Assembly: GCF_003112675.1 (NCBI RefSeq)
Contig: NZ_BFAY01000012.1
Location: 62,001-126,000 of the forward strand
Direction of reading: 5' to 3'
DNA length: 64,000 bases
Origin: Leptospira johnsonii
Lineage (GTDB): Bacteria > Spirochaetota > Leptospiria > Leptospirales > Leptospiraceae
Shown: positions 1-9,194 of the stretch, in pieces
How positions within the stretch are numbered: position 1 is the stretch's first letter
How the letters are laid out: every line of letters begins with the position of its first letter
Notes under the pieces: model-generated
Told to the model about the DNA's origin: nothing
Seen by the model: only the letters and a program-made list of their open reading frames with translations
The model's database searches: none
Made by a program: the position numbers and the translations under genes

Positions 1-720
1 CTGAGTTTAAAACTTTCAGGGATCTTTCTCGCATTTGCAATCCTGGGCGGGATCCTATGTCTAAGAAAAGGAAAAGAATCCGGGCATAGTTACGGATTTT
101 TAGGATATTTCCAGCTTAGTCTTTGCTTTTTACCACCCTTACTTGGGCTCTATTCCGGCCAAAATTCGCTCAAATACAGCCTTCCTGCAATCGTAATGGT
201 TCCAGTACTTTTCGGGATTTTACCTTCTATCAAAAATCAAAACTATCTGAGCCATTCCAGAAATTTCGCATTTTTAGGACTGATTTTCGGACTCGGTGTA
301 TTCGCGGCATTTGGAGAAGAAGGGGCACTATTCAGAGATCCGAGAGAATCCATCCGACCGCCTGAAACAGTTTGCGTGGATGAATGGAAAGAAAAAGATT
401 CATTCGTTTTCGTACTTTCAGAGCCGCGAAAAGCCAGAAGAATACTAACATATTCCGAAAAAAGAATCCTGGCTTACCCGATAGATTTCAGCACATTAGA
501 AGGATCTTATTCAGTTTCCAATAAAGAATGGTTTCTATTTCCACCGGAAGGTCCAATCGCAGTATTACCAGAAGGTCTCGGAGAATCCAGGATCAAATCG
601 TTTTACGGAGAACCTAGTCGTGTCTTAGATTGTGAGTCGGGGAACGGAAAAATTTGGATCTATGAAGATAACGCAAAGATCAGAGATTATCTGCAAAGAC
701 CGGTTCAAAAAACAAAATAA
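1..720 (+). CDS. Membrane protein of unknown function, 3' part only
   Basis: The reading frame is open from the first base, so the gene begins before the window; at least 239 residues are visible. The first 100 or so residues contain several hydrophobic stretches separated by short polar loops, consistent with the last membrane helices of a multi-pass inner-membrane protein. The final 120 residues are soluble and rich in charged residues. I do not recognise a family. The stop overlaps the 3' end of the convergent acyltransferase gene by about 16 bases. A start at 196 would be an internal methionine and is unlikely to be the real one. Confidence 0.6.
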   Translation: MSLKLSGIFLAFAILGGILCLRKGKESGHSYGFLGYFQLSLCFLPPLLGLYSGQNSLKYSLPAIVMVPVLFGILPSIKNQNYLSHSRNFAFLGLIFGLGVFAAFGEEGALFRDPRESIRPPETVCVDEWKEKDSFVFVLSEPRKARRILTYSEKRILAYPIDFSTLEGSYSVSNKEWFLFPPEGPIAVLPEGLGESRIKSFYGEPSRVLDCESGNGKIWIYEDNAKIRDYLQRPVQKTK

Positions 721-2150
721 ATAAACGGTTGTGACTCGGAAGAGAATACAACTGCAAACAAAAGCCCAATCCCGACCAGAATTCCGAACAATGCCGGATG
801 TAAACCTTCATAAAATTTACGAAAGCTTCCATCTTTCTCATCTCGATTCCCAATCCAGGTAGCCGCAAAAAATAAGAAGAACCCAATAAACAAAATACGC
901 AAATAAGAAAGTGCCGGATCCGCTCCAGCCGAAAAACCGAAAAGTTTTTCGAAAACGATCCCTGTGGTCTTCCAGTTAGGAGATCTGAAAAATACCCAAC
1001 AAAGAACTACAGCCAAGAGCACAAAAATCCTATAGGAAAATTTTCCTAAAATTCCAGGGCCGTTTTCGGCGGAAAAGAAACCGGGCCAAAATTTTTTCCC
1101 CATTCTTTCCAAGCCTAAAAATAACCCGTGAAACCCTCCCCAGACCACAAAATTCCAACTGGCCCCATGCCAAAGACCGCCCAAAAGCATTGTTAAAAAC
1201 AGATTCACATAAGTCCGAAGATCAGACTTACGATTCCCACCCAAAGGAATGTACAAATAATTCCGAAGCCAAGAAGAAAGAGAGATATGCCATCTTCTCC
1301 AAAAATCGGAAAACCCGGAAGCTAGATAAGGCATCCTAAAATTTTCAGTCAGCCTAAAACCCAAAAGAAGAGCACATCCCAAAGCAATATCTGTGTATCC
1401 GCTAAAATCGCAATAGATCTGAAGAGAATATGCAAAAACAGCCGCCCAGGCATAGGCACTCGAAAACTCCAATGGAGATCGATAGAAAGAATCCGGTAAG
1501 ATCGAAAGCTGATCTGCTATCACAACCTTCTTCCAAACACCAATCAAAACTAAGACGAGTCCTTCTCTGAGCGGGAGTTCCTTCCAAACCACCCAAGACC
1601 TGAGCTGAGGCAAAAAAGTCCGAGCTGGAACGATAGGCCCCGCAACCAATTGAGGAAAGAAGGAGAGAAAGAGTGCGTAGTTCCAAAAACTCCTTTCAGG
1701 CAAAATTTCTCTTCGAAATACATCAATTGTGTAACTCAGGGACTGAAAAGTGTAAAAAGAGATCCCAACGGGTAACACAATGCGCCATACAGGAAGACTT
1801 GAATTTAGGCCAAATGCCGATAATACGGCATTTCCGGACTGCATAAAGAAAATGAAATATTTAAAAAATCCCAAAACCCCTAGATTCAAAACCAAAGATA
1901 CAGAAAGTAGAATTGCCCGAGCCCTTCCTTCACTTTTATCCATTGTTCTTCCGATCCAATAATCCAAGATCGTAGTCCCGAAAAGAAGAAGTCCAAACTT
2001 GGGATTCCAGGACATATAGAAGAAATAGCTAGCAGCCAATAAAAAAGGTTTTGGTATCCATTCGGGAAGAAACTTAAACTTAGGAAGGACCCATCTTAGC
2101 CCAAATATAAGCAAGAAAAAGATTAAGAATAGAGGAGTAGCGAAATTCAT
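705..2150 (-). CDS. MBOAT family O-acyltransferase (AlgI/DltB-like)
   Basis: A multi-pass membrane acyltransferase that would move an acyl or acetyl group to an extracytoplasmic glycan or lipid; the substrate cannot be told. About ten hydrophobic segments are visible. Family hallmarks are the DFSGYTDIALG segment in the middle, RRWHISLSSW with a conserved His, and GGLWHGASWNF, whose His is the usual catalytic residue. Length (481 aa) is normal for AlgI-like proteins. An in-frame TTG at 2168 gives six more residues, but the ATG at 2150 has AGG just upstream and is preferred. In Leptospira such proteins are often found with DUF1574 proteins; one lies at 40,067 here, though not adjacent. Confidence 0.88.
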   Translation of the reverse strand: MNFATPLFLIFFLLIFGLRWVLPKFKFLPEWIPKPFLLAASYFFYMSWNPKFGLLLFGTTILDYWIGRTMDKSEGRARAILLSVSLVLNLGVLGFFKYFIFFMQSGNAVLSAFGLNSSLPVWRIVLPVGISFYTFQSLSYTIDVFRREILPERSFWNYALFLSFFPQLVAGPIVPARTFLPQLRSWVVWKELPLREGLVLVLIGVWKKVVIADQLSILPDSFYRSPLEFSSAYAWAAVFAYSLQIYCDFSGYTDIALGCALLLGFRLTENFRMPYLASGFSDFWRRWHISLSSWLRNYLYIPLGGNRKSDLRTYVNLFLTMLLGGLWHGASWNFVVWGGFHGLFLGLERMGKKFWPGFFSAENGPGILGKFSYRIFVLLAVVLCWVFFRSPNWKTTGIVFEKLFGFSAGADPALSYLRILFIGFFLFFAATWIGNRDEKDGSFRKFYEGLHPALFGILVGIGLLFAVVFSSESQPFIYFVF

Positions 2151-2251
2151 TAACCTAATTTTAAGCAATATCCTAAATAGAACAAATTCGCATGATACTG
2201 GGCATAAAATAGATTGTTTTTAATCATATACTAGCCCGATATAAATCCATT

Positions 2252-2485
2252 TTAAATAGTCCACTTACACCGTACTCCACAATTGGGACAGTCTGCCGTG
2301 ATTTCTGCCTTAACACGGCGGCCTTTAGGAGTTTCCACCTTCCCGATGGCCACAAATTCAAAGTTTACGCCCTCTGGGACATAGTGTCCGCCACCATACT
2401 TAGCGGAACCTTCGATTAAATTTGAGCAGGCATGGCATTTTACCCTCAATTTGATTACTTCGGCCATTGGAAGAGGATCTACCAA
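2252..2485 (-). CDS. Small zinc-ribbon protein
   Basis: A 77-residue soluble protein with two CxxC pairs, Cys17/Cys20 near the N terminus and Cys66/Cys69 near the C terminus, the pattern of a zinc ribbon or rubredoxin-like knuckle. The role is unknown. The start taken is a TTG preceded by AAAGGAAGG three bases upstream; the ATG at 2467 has no Shine-Dalgarno sequence, so the TTG seems real, but this is a judgement. It lies between the acyltransferase gene and a long gene-free stretch and does not look operonic. Confidence 0.68.
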   Translation of the reverse strand: MVDPLPMAEVIKLRVKCHACSNLIEGSAKYGGGHYVPEGVNFEFVAIGKVETPKGRRVKAEITADCPNCGVRCKWTI

Positions 2486-3287
2486 ACGCCTTCCTTTCGC
2501 AAGAAGAAAGCTATATTAGGCCTGCCAAAACCTCATGGGGGTGTTAATTTGATACACATGACCTTATGGCAGGAATACACCCGCTACTACGACTTTAGTG
2601 AAGGCAAAAAGAGGCCGGTTTTGAGCCATCCCTTCCGGCATTCCTCGCTAGGCTGAAGGTGGCAGGAGCTCCTTGAATGCCCGCCCGGAAGAGGGCAGTT
2701 TTGGGTAGAATAGGCAGTAACGGTGTCCCGCAAAGAAGAAGATCCCTTGCAGAAGGAGCGCTGAGGCGCTATATTTGAACTCCAATCTACAGAAAAGCCT
2801 ATTCGCAAAGCCCTCTAAAAGCCTCCCCAAGAACAATCCTTTTCGATCCAGAGCCTATTTTTCAAACGGAACAGCACCCCCTTCGGCCCTTATAAATGCT
2901 CGTTTTTGGGCAATGCCAAGCCGTTGCTGGATATCCGAACCGGCGTCAATGCACCGACTTTTTGAGTATACCTATCGACACAGGATTCTGGAATGCAAAA
3001 TGGGACCGGTCCCCTTCTCTCTTCTGAAAACCTTCTTTTTTCGTCATTTTGCCCATGCGGGCCGCCCTAAATTCCGCCCTATTCAGCCTTGGCGGATACC
3101 CTGTTTTTTTGCCTATGATTAGGCACTTATGTATGCGCCGCGGATCAGGCGTCAAGAGTCGGATTTTGAGCAGAAACTGCCCTTTTATGCAAACATCCGC
3201 CCATATGCGGGCGCTTAATAGCAATTACTGCCGTTCTATGGAAATTGGATTTTGCCCCTGTGCGCGGCACAGGGAAGTTTTTGAGAT
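2486..3287. other. Gene-free stretch of about 800 bases with many hairpins
   Basis: No reading frame here looks like a protein: the few short open frames are rich in Pro, Arg, Cys and Phe and have no good ribosome site. Several GC-rich inverted repeats are visible: AGCGC-TGAG-GCGCT near 2759-2772, TGCCTA-TGAT-TAGGCA at 3110-3125, CGCCC-N6-GGGCG near 3203-3218 and CCCTGTGC-GCG-GCACAGGG at 3256-3274. I looked for RNase P RNA, tmRNA and SRP RNA core words on both strands and found none. It may hold a structured RNA or decayed DNA. Confidence 0.45.
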
Positions 3288-3662
3288 TTACGCTCTTTTG
3301 CGAGCGGGGGTTTGTTTTTTGGCTGGGACGGATTTTTTAGGAGCAGTTAACTTCTTTTTATCCTTTTTTGAATCGATCGCGCTTGAGTCGAAGTTCACAT
3401 CCAATCCCATTTTCTTATTTCGTTTCACCATATATACGAAATGTCTAACGTACTGAGCGTAGGGCTCAGGCACAGATTTAGGATCGAAGTCCAAAGGATT
3501 TTCTAAAAGAGACCGAACCACTGCTTGGTTCAAATCTTCTTTGCTGGTGACCATGAGCGTTTCTAGTCTGCGAAGAATTTCGTGATCGTTCACCTCGCTA
3601 GTGACTTTCTTCATCGCATTCAGAAGCCTCTGAAAAGAGGTTCGTTTGATCTTCACGGCCAT
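3288..3662 (-). CDS. Conserved-looking protein with a lysine-rich tail
   Basis: A 124-residue protein. The first 90 residues look like a small helical domain; the last 30 are dominated by Lys, Pro and Ala (KKDKKK, PKKSVPAKK, PARKRA), resembling histone-H1-like tails. DNA or RNA binding is an inference from this tail only. It starts five bases after the stop of the upstream exported-protein gene on the same strand, so the two are probably co-transcribed. No Shine-Dalgarno sequence is obvious. I do not recognise a named family. Confidence 0.68.
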   Translation of the reverse strand: MAVKIKRTSFQRLLNAMKKVTSEVNDHEILRRLETLMVTSKEDLNQAVVRSLLENPLDFDPKSVPEPYAQYVRHFVYMVKRNKKMGLDVNFDSSAIDSKKDKKKLTAPKKSVPAKKQTPARKRA

Positions 3663-3667
3663 ATTTG

Positions 3668-4636
3668 TTAAGTTAGAATTTCTGGGGTCGGACGACCAGA
3701 AGAAAATTTGTGTGAGTCTTGTCCGACCTTAGAGGGTACCTTTTTGAGTGATGATTGCAGTTCTTGGCCTGGGATCAGGGCAGCAACTTTCTCTGCAGAG
3801 AATTCTGTAACTACCGTTTTGTGTCTGGAGCGAGCCAACCCTGGCTTTTCGCTGGCACCGGAGAAGGTCCAGTATTTGTAGGATTTCTCAGAAGCCCTGG
3901 CAATGCCCCGTATTTGGTGAACTTCCGGACCGAATCCAGATCCCAATGCTTTCTCCCCAGTTTTCCCGAAATAGCGACCTTCGGTGGTAGGAACTCCAGA
4001 CCATAAGTGCAGATTTCCTTGATTTTCCATGAAACATGCCGACTCAGTAGCAGGACCTTTCCCACTTAAATATAGAGAGAATACTCGAGGACATCCAGAC
4101 AGAAAATTGGTATAAGAATCTCCTTCGACTGAAGTTGTCTCATCCCCGCCGGTTCTACCTTGGGCTTGGGACCTTGGTAGGAACTCCAGACCAACCTGCC
4201 CCGGTTTCAAATCAGGTAATAAAACATTTAGACCAAGCACACAATTTTGAGAAAGGATCAAAGACTCCGAAAGAATTTCGGAAGCCATATTTCGATTCTG
4301 AATTCCAAGTTTGGAGTTAGAAGATTTCCACTTCTCCACTTTTTGGTCTTTCGAAATTTTTTCGACTCTGGTAGGAACTACTTCATCCGCAAGAAGAGAA
4401 TCTAGATCAGGAAAGTCGGACAATCTTTCTTCTTCAGAATAAGAAATTCCTTCGGCGAGCACTTGAGCCACTTCTTCTTGGTAGATGGATTTTAGTTCTT
4501 CCGAAATCGATTCTTCCGATTCGACAATCATTTGAGAAGAAAATTCTGAACTAGAACTCTCTTTTGCAAAGGCAGAACTCGAGCCCAAAGCCAAGGAGGC
4601 AATAAGCAAGAACTGTGCCAAAAAATTATGTCTCAT
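3668..4636 (-). CDS. Exported protein of unknown function
   Basis: The N terminus is a typical Sec signal peptide (MRHNFLAQFLLIA followed by ALGSSSAFAKES, likely cut after AFA). The rest (about 300 residues) is soluble, Ser/Glu-rich, with no known domain. An in-frame start nine codons upstream (4663) is possible, but the ATG at 4636 gives a cleaner signal peptide. The coding sequence holds two identical 19-base copies of TGGTAGGAACTCCAGACCA (3985-4003 and 4175-4193) read in different frames, and a third related word at 4371-4381; see findings. Probably co-transcribed with the lysine-rich-tail gene. Confidence 0.65.
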   Translation of the reverse strand: MRHNFLAQFLLIASLALGSSSAFAKESSSSEFSSQMIVESEESISEELKSIYQEEVAQVLAEGISYSEEERLSDFPDLDSLLADEVVPTRVEKISKDQKVEKWKSSNSKLGIQNRNMASEILSESLILSQNCVLGLNVLLPDLKPGQVGLEFLPRSQAQGRTGGDETTSVEGDSYTNFLSGCPRVFSLYLSGKGPATESACFMENQGNLHLWSGVPTTEGRYFGKTGEKALGSGFGPEVHQIRGIARASEKSYKYWTFSGASEKPGLARSRHKTVVTEFSAEKVAALIPGQELQSSLKKVPSKVGQDSHKFSSGRPTPEILT

Positions 4637-4716
4637 TCGAAAAAACATGACAGTATAGCCCATTTTTAACCATTTTTGAGGGAAATGGAAGCTTTTTTTA
4701 CAGTATTTCTAGGATT

Positions 4717-5751
4717 TTAGGCGGTCTTTCGGAATAGTCTCTTGGCCCGGAGCTTCCATTCCCAGAGCACAATTTCCTGCTCTTTGTTCTCTGCTCTGTC
4801 CTGTTCTTTTTCCAAAAGTGCGTAGACCATACTCGCGATATCTTTAGAGAAACCTTTGTCTAGTTCCGCTTCGAATTCTTTTTCCTTGGTCTCCAAAATT
4901 AAGCCGGCGAGCCGGAATCCTTCGTCCAAATTTTTTAATTTTGGCGCCCAGCCTTTCAGCTCTTCCTTATTGTCATCGTTTCTGATCATCACATCCAAGA
5001 AGGTGCGGATGAATGCGACTTCTTCCGACTTCAATGTGAATTCCAAAAGTAACTGTTTTACTTTTTCCAGCTCCATTTTTCGGAGATGGATCCTAGCGAG
5101 GAAGACCGGATTTTTGGAGTGCATGTTCAGGTTTCCCTTCTCCAATAAATCCGTAGCTCGTACCTTATTGAAATCTACAATGCTGGACTCTTCTCTTAAA
5201 CTTTTCTCCAGCTCCTCTTTTCCAGGCGACGGCTTTTCCCCCACTGCCCCGATTTTTTGGGCCACCTTTCTTTTGATGATGAGCATATTCAAGGAAGGAA
5301 ACCTGATTTTCAGGGCTACCAATTCCTGGCGTGGGAACTCCTCGTCCAAAACTAGGTGGTGCATTTCCACACCTTCTTCTCTAGCTTTGGTTAGGCTGTC
5401 CACCCGCTCGTAGTGGTAGATAATTACGGGTAAAATATCGCATTCACTACCGCTATTTAGGAAGATGGTCCGAACCTCGTTTCCGGAACTAGAATGTTGG
5501 TACGGGATAACAAGTTTTCCCTGTTTTACGTTAACAAAACTCAGCTCCCCTAACCTAAAATGGGAGAGGTCAAAATCCTCCCCTAAAAATGCGATTCTAG
5601 GAACCGGAACTACGATGGACTGATTTCTGGCCCCTTTCGGAACCTCCGGTCCCTTGGAGGTAAAAACTACGTACGTCATTTTTCCTAGGCGGACTTTTAC
5701 CAAAAATCCGGCCGGAGTTTTTCTTTCTTCGTATAAGGAATCTAATTCCAA
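4717..5751 (-). CDS. Unknown soluble protein
   Basis: A 344-residue protein without signal peptide or membrane segment. The N-terminal 150 residues are predicted beta-rich; the C-terminal half is helical and Glu/Lys-rich, possibly repeat-like helices. I do not recognise a family. The start is a TTG four bases after the stop of the upstream regulator gene, so the two are almost certainly co-transcribed and perhaps translationally coupled; a later ATG (M25, near 5679) is the alternative start. Confidence 0.62.
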   Translation of the reverse strand: MELDSLYEERKTPAGFLVKVRLGKMTYVVFTSKGPEVPKGARNQSIVVPVPRIAFLGEDFDLSHFRLGELSFVNVKQGKLVIPYQHSSSGNEVRTIFLNSGSECDILPVIIYHYERVDSLTKAREEGVEMHHLVLDEEFPRQELVALKIRFPSLNMLIIKRKVAQKIGAVGEKPSPGKEELEKSLREESSIVDFNKVRATDLLEKGNLNMHSKNPVFLARIHLRKMELEKVKQLLLEFTLKSEEVAFIRTFLDVMIRNDDNKEELKGWAPKLKNLDEGFRLAGLILETKEKEFEAELDKGFSKDIASMVYALLEKEQDRAENKEQEIVLWEWKLRAKRLFRKTA

Positions 5752-5755
5752 AATT

Positions 5756-7087
5756 TTAGCCCAAACCTAGGTTTTTTAATTTGTATTGCAGAGATCCTCG
5801 GGAAATTCCAAGGGCCTTTGCCATTCGTATTTGGTTGCCGCCGAACAATTTATCCGCCAAAAGAATTTTTTGACGCTCCACGGCTTCCACAGCTTTTCGC
5901 AAATCCAGGTCTTCCGGATCTGGAAGCGAAATCCCTTTTGAACCTTCTTTTTTAAGATCGGAATTTCGGATCTCTCCAGAACCGGAATTTAAAACTGCCT
6001 CTTCGATCGCGTTCCGGAGATCCTCTAAATTTTGGCAGGAAGCATTCTCAACCAAAGACTCGATCGCGTCCCCGGAAAGCGCCAAATCAGGACGGCCATG
6101 CAATTCACAGACCTCTTGAAAAATCGGCTGAACCGCCGCTATTTTATCCGATTTTGCCCAGTCTTTCCAGGCCGGTAATTCTAACCTATTTTCGGCCAAA
6201 AGAGAACGAAAATATAAAAACTCTTCCGCGGGTTTTTTGCCCGAGTTCTCTAAGAAAATGAGACGGGATTTTCCGGACTTTCTCTGAGAATATTCGAATA
6301 AGATTCTTTGTTGGGCCAAAGAATAGTTTTCAGAATTTTCTAAAATTAATGTTCCGGACTCGGCCATTTTTTCCCAATCGATCAGCGCCTTTTCTAACTT
6401 AGACGCCTGCTCTGGGAGAATCGAAACCGTCAAAATCGGCCTGCCGGGGAACTCCCTTTTTTGGATCCATTTTGCTAAGGTTTTTTTTCCGGAAGAAGCC
6501 GGACCGGAAATGCAGATACTTCTGGATTCTTTGAATTTTTCGAGTTGGGAATTTTTTCCATTCCCCAATCTGAAAACCAACTCCCCCAAAGGATCCGGCC
6601 CTATATCCTCGAAAGTTCTATATACGGCAGAAGGTTCCGATCCTTTTTTTAAAAGTCCCGCCACCTTTTGGCAGAGTAAATGTAAGAGCAAAATTTGACT
6701 TTCTTCCGCTTCGTTCGGAAGTTCTATCAGGAAGAATCCGAACATTTTGCCATCTAGCAAAACCGGGGACAATAAACATCCCAGGGAATCTTCTCGAAAC
6801 AGTTCCACTTCTCCTGATCTGGGTAAGAAGAATGGGGATTTGCTTCCTTCCAAACGGCTCCGGATCTGGGAGCCCTTGGTCAGAAAAGGATAGAAGAATC
6901 CATCTTCTCCATACCCCCAGGAACCCGCCTCCTCCAAGGAAGAAGGATCCGATTCCGAGACCAGAGCGGCTAGTCCGGCCAGGCCTTCGATTAATCTTAA
7001 ACATTCCGGAAATGCAAGAGGTAGCAATATCCTAAGTTCTTTAGGATTTGGATTCCCCCATATAAATTCTTCCGGAGCGGATAGCAT
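5756..7087 (-). CDS. Fis-type regulator with a degenerate AAA+ (EBP-like) domain
   Basis: The C terminus is a Fis-family helix-turn-helix ([20 protein letters not shown]), as at the end of sigma-54 activators. The middle has a Walker-A-like GPASSGKKT and a strand LILENSEN where activators have a Walker B aspartate-glutamate. No GAFTGA loop is present, so activation of sigma-54 polymerase is unlikely; it is more probably a repressor or co-regulator. The N-terminal half resembles a GAF-like sensor. The start is uncertain: 7087 (ATG) is chosen because it leaves the palindrome at 7147-7166 upstream; 7165 (ATG inside the palindrome) and 7186 (TTG) are alternatives. Divergent from parA. Confidence 0.7.
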   Translation of the reverse strand: MLSAPEEFIWGNPNPKELRILLPLAFPECLRLIEGLAGLAALVSESDPSSLEEAGSWGYGEDGFFYPFLTKGSQIRSRLEGSKSPFFLPRSGEVELFREDSLGCLLSPVLLDGKMFGFFLIELPNEAEESQILLLHLLCQKVAGLLKKGSEPSAVYRTFEDIGPDPLGELVFRLGNGKNSQLEKFKESRSICISGPASSGKKTLAKWIQKREFPGRPILTVSILPEQASKLEKALIDWEKMAESGTLILENSENYSLAQQRILFEYSQRKSGKSRLIFLENSGKKPAEEFLYFRSLLAENRLELPAWKDWAKSDKIAAVQPIFQEVCELHGRPDLALSGDAIESLVENASCQNLEDLRNAIEEAVLNSGSGEIRNSDLKKEGSKGISLPDPEDLDLRKAVEAVERQKILLADKLFGGNQIRMAKALGISRGSLQYKLKNLGLG

Positions 7088-7146
7088 AGAAGGGAAAATG
7101 TTTAAAATTAAGCATGGTGTCAACCATGTACCTGGACTTTCTTTGG

Positions 7147-7166
7147 AATGTCGGACGTCCGACATT
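7147..7166. promoter_or_regulatory. 20-base perfect palindrome, candidate parS or operator, copy 1
   Basis: The sequence AATGTCGGACGTCCGACATT is a perfect inverted repeat. A near copy lies 198 bases away at 7347-7362, just upstream of parA. Two copies flanking the regulator/parA intergenic space suggest a ParB-binding centromere or a shared operator. Function is inferred from position. Confidence 0.6.
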
Positions 7167-7346
7167 TGGATCTGATTTTTCTGCAAATTTTTGAAAATTT
7201 AAGAATTAGTTTGAATGCTCTCCCCCTTCTTCTTATATGGAAATATAGTGTTGGCTTCGGTCCCGAAGTTGACTTTTTAATTTTTATTTTTGATTAAATT
7301 CCTCTCTTTATTCTTTCGATTTCGGACGGGAGAAGTAAGGACGGGG

Positions 7347-7362
7347 TGTCGGACATCCGACA
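7347..7362. promoter_or_regulatory. 16-base inverted repeat, candidate parS or operator, copy 2
   Basis: TGTCGGACATCCGACA differs from the core of copy 1 by one central base. It ends 21 bases before the parA start codon, a position suited to autoregulation of the par operon. Confidence 0.6.
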
Positions 7363-7383
7363 ATTGAGATACAAGGGAACAGA

Positions 7384-8136
7384 ATGATTGTAGTATCCAT
7401 CGCAAACCAAAAGGGAGGAGAAGGTAAAACCACTACCTCCCTGAATTTAGCCTGGGGTCTCGCCAGAAGAGGTAAAAAAACTCTGCTGATCGATATCGAT
7501 CCTCAGGCAAATTCCACAGGGATTTTCCTGAATCCGGAAGGGCTAGAAAAATCCATGCATAATATTTTCCAATCCAAGGCGAAGATTAGAGAAGTCATGG
7601 TCAAGACCGAGGTTGAGAATTTAAACATTGCTCCTTCTCGGCTGACCCTTGCAGAAGCGGAGACAATCGCAGCAATCGTAGACGCACCCTATATTTTGAG
7701 AGACGCTCTTGCGGACCTGGAAAAAGAAATGGATTTTTGTGTGATCGATTGCCCACCTAGCCTTTCTATTTTTACCATCAATGCTCTTGTTGCTTCCAAC
7801 TATGTGATTATCCCTCTCCAGGCGGAAAAGTTTTCCGTGGATGGAATTTTGGGACTACAACAAACGATCACTAGTATTAAAAAAAGGATCAATCCGAGTT
7901 TGGAAATTATGGGAGCCCTGGTCACCCAACTCAAACCTCAGACGCTTCTTACCAAAACGATTATTCCTGTTCTTACCAAATATTTCAGGATTTTTGATAA
8001 TAGTATTTCAGACGGGGTGGCAGTGGGAGAATCTCACCTGGCAAGAAAATCCGTTTATGAATATAATAAGTCCAGCCGTCAGGCCCAGGAATATGAAGGC
8101 TTCATTGAGGAATTTTTGAATGAGCTCCAAAAGTAA
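7384..8136 (+). CDS. parA: ParA family partition ATPase (first pair)
   Basis: A 250-residue MinD/ParA-type ATPase. The deviant Walker A KGGEGKTT lies at residues 10-17, Walker A' in the LLIDIDPQANST segment, and Walker B in VIDCPPS. Length is that of a chromosomal-type (Ib/Soj-like) ParA with no N-terminal DNA-binding extension. With ParB it would segregate the replicon by nucleoid-bound ATPase gradients. The start has AAGGGA seven bases upstream. The 3' end overlaps parB by 17 bases, so the genes are coupled. The neighbouring palindromes and replication-like gene suggest this is the main partition system of the replicon. Confidence 0.93.
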   Translation: MIVVSIANQKGGEGKTTTSLNLAWGLARRGKKTLLIDIDPQANSTGIFLNPEGLEKSMHNIFQSKAKIREVMVKTEVENLNIAPSRLTLAEAETIAAIVDAPYILRDALADLEKEMDFCVIDCPPSLSIFTINALVASNYVIIPLQAEKFSVDGILGLQQTITSIKKRINPSLEIMGALVTQLKPQTLLTKTIIPVLTKYFRIFDNSISDGVAVGESHLARKSVYEYNKSSRQAQEYEGFIEEFLNELQK

Positions 8137-8965
8137 AAGATTAGGCTCTCTTGCGGATGTATTCCAGGCCGAAAAATTAGAAGGCACCATCCGAAAGATC
8201 CGTCTGGATAAGATCCGTCCTTCTGAAAGTCAGCCCAGACAAGAGAGAAAAAAAGGCGTAGAAGAACTTGCCCAGAGCTTGGATAAGGACGGGCTTCTTC
8301 AACCTATCCTAGTCACCAAGCAAGCGGACGATGAATTTTACACGATCATCGCCGGGGAGAGAAGATACCATGCGGCTAGCCTTCTCAAATGGCCGGAAGT
8401 AGAATGTAAAATTTTAGACAAAGACACAAAGGAAACTTTCCGACTCGCAATCATAGAAAACCTACAAAGAGAAAATTTATCTCCTTATGAAGAGATAGAA
8501 GCGATGACCCATCTCAAAACTTCTTTTTCTTATACCGACCTGGAACTAGGAAACATGTTCGGGAAAAGTAGAAGTTATATGACCGAGCTTTTGGGAATTT
8601 CTTCTCTTTCCAAAGAAGATCTAAAGGTTTGTAAAGAAGCAGGAATAGAATCTAAAAACCTTTTAGTGCAAGCTGCTTCCGCAGCTAAAAAAGGTACTTT
8701 GAAAGATTTCCTAGAAAAATTCAATTCCGGAGAATTGAAAACCGTAAAAGACGCAAAAACTTTTAACAGAGCGGAAGAAGGCGGATTATTCTCCCCCGCA
8801 CAGATCAGAACCAGTACCGGATCCGAAAACTCGGCGGTCTCTCCCTACCCTTATAAGATCGTAAAAAAAGGCGGAAGCGTAATCATCTCCACCGAAGACG
8901 AAGATTTTCTTTCCGAACTTCATAAATTCGTTAAGAAAGAAATTTCCAAAAAATTCGGAAAATAA
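8120..8965 (+). CDS. parB: ParB/Spo0J family partition protein (first pair)
   Basis: A 281-residue ParB. The CTP-binding box GERRYHA is at about residues 79-85, followed by the second conserved box ENLQRENLSPYEEIEA near 113 and a helix-turn-helix around 135-160 (FGKSRSYMTELLGI). The C-terminal part would form the dimerisation domain. It would load on a centromere-like site; the paired TGTCGGAC palindromes at 7147 and 7347 are the best candidates nearby. Overlaps parA by 17 bases. Confidence 0.93.
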   Translation: MSSKSKRLGSLADVFQAEKLEGTIRKIRLDKIRPSESQPRQERKKGVEELAQSLDKDGLLQPILVTKQADDEFYTIIAGERRYHAASLLKWPEVECKILDKDTKETFRLAIIENLQRENLSPYEEIEAMTHLKTSFSYTDLELGNMFGKSRSYMTELLGISSLSKEDLKVCKEAGIESKNLLVQAASAAKKGTLKDFLEKFNSGELKTVKDAKTFNRAEEGGLFSPAQIRTSTGSENSAVSPYPYKIVKKGGSVIISTEDEDFLSELHKFVKKEISKKFGK

Positions 8966-9194
8966 ATCCTAAACTCAAATCCAATATCGAATAACATCTA
9001 TTGTTAAACGAATTATAACAGTACAAACATGTACTTAGCAAAAGATTTTATTAGGCTTGGGCTGAAAAAATCGGGAATGAGTTGACGGAGCGGAAAAAAA
9101 CCCCAATATGTGACATAATATTCTAAACGGAAATGTAGTACTTTCTCCCATCCTGGAAGAGAGAAGGAAGAAACATTGCCGTTGGGTCTGATAC

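Noticed and set aside
3256..3274. Terminator for the minus-strand gene ending at 3,288
   Set aside because: The stem is good but the minus strand has no U-tract after it; a short T-run is on the plus strand, where no gene ends.
3681..3700. Third copy of the TGTCGGAC palindrome (GGGTCGGACGACC)
   Set aside because: The left half and spacing do not match the two sites by parA; similarity is limited to six or seven bases.
4856..5413. 185-codon plus-strand frame inside the unknown gene at 4,717-5,751
   Set aside because: Ser/Phe-rich composition typical of the reverse complement of a Glu/Lys-rich gene.
9104..9116. Possible DnaA box in the rep leader (TGTGACATAA)
   Set aside because: It has an extra base and mismatches compared with TGTGNATAA, and no second box is near.
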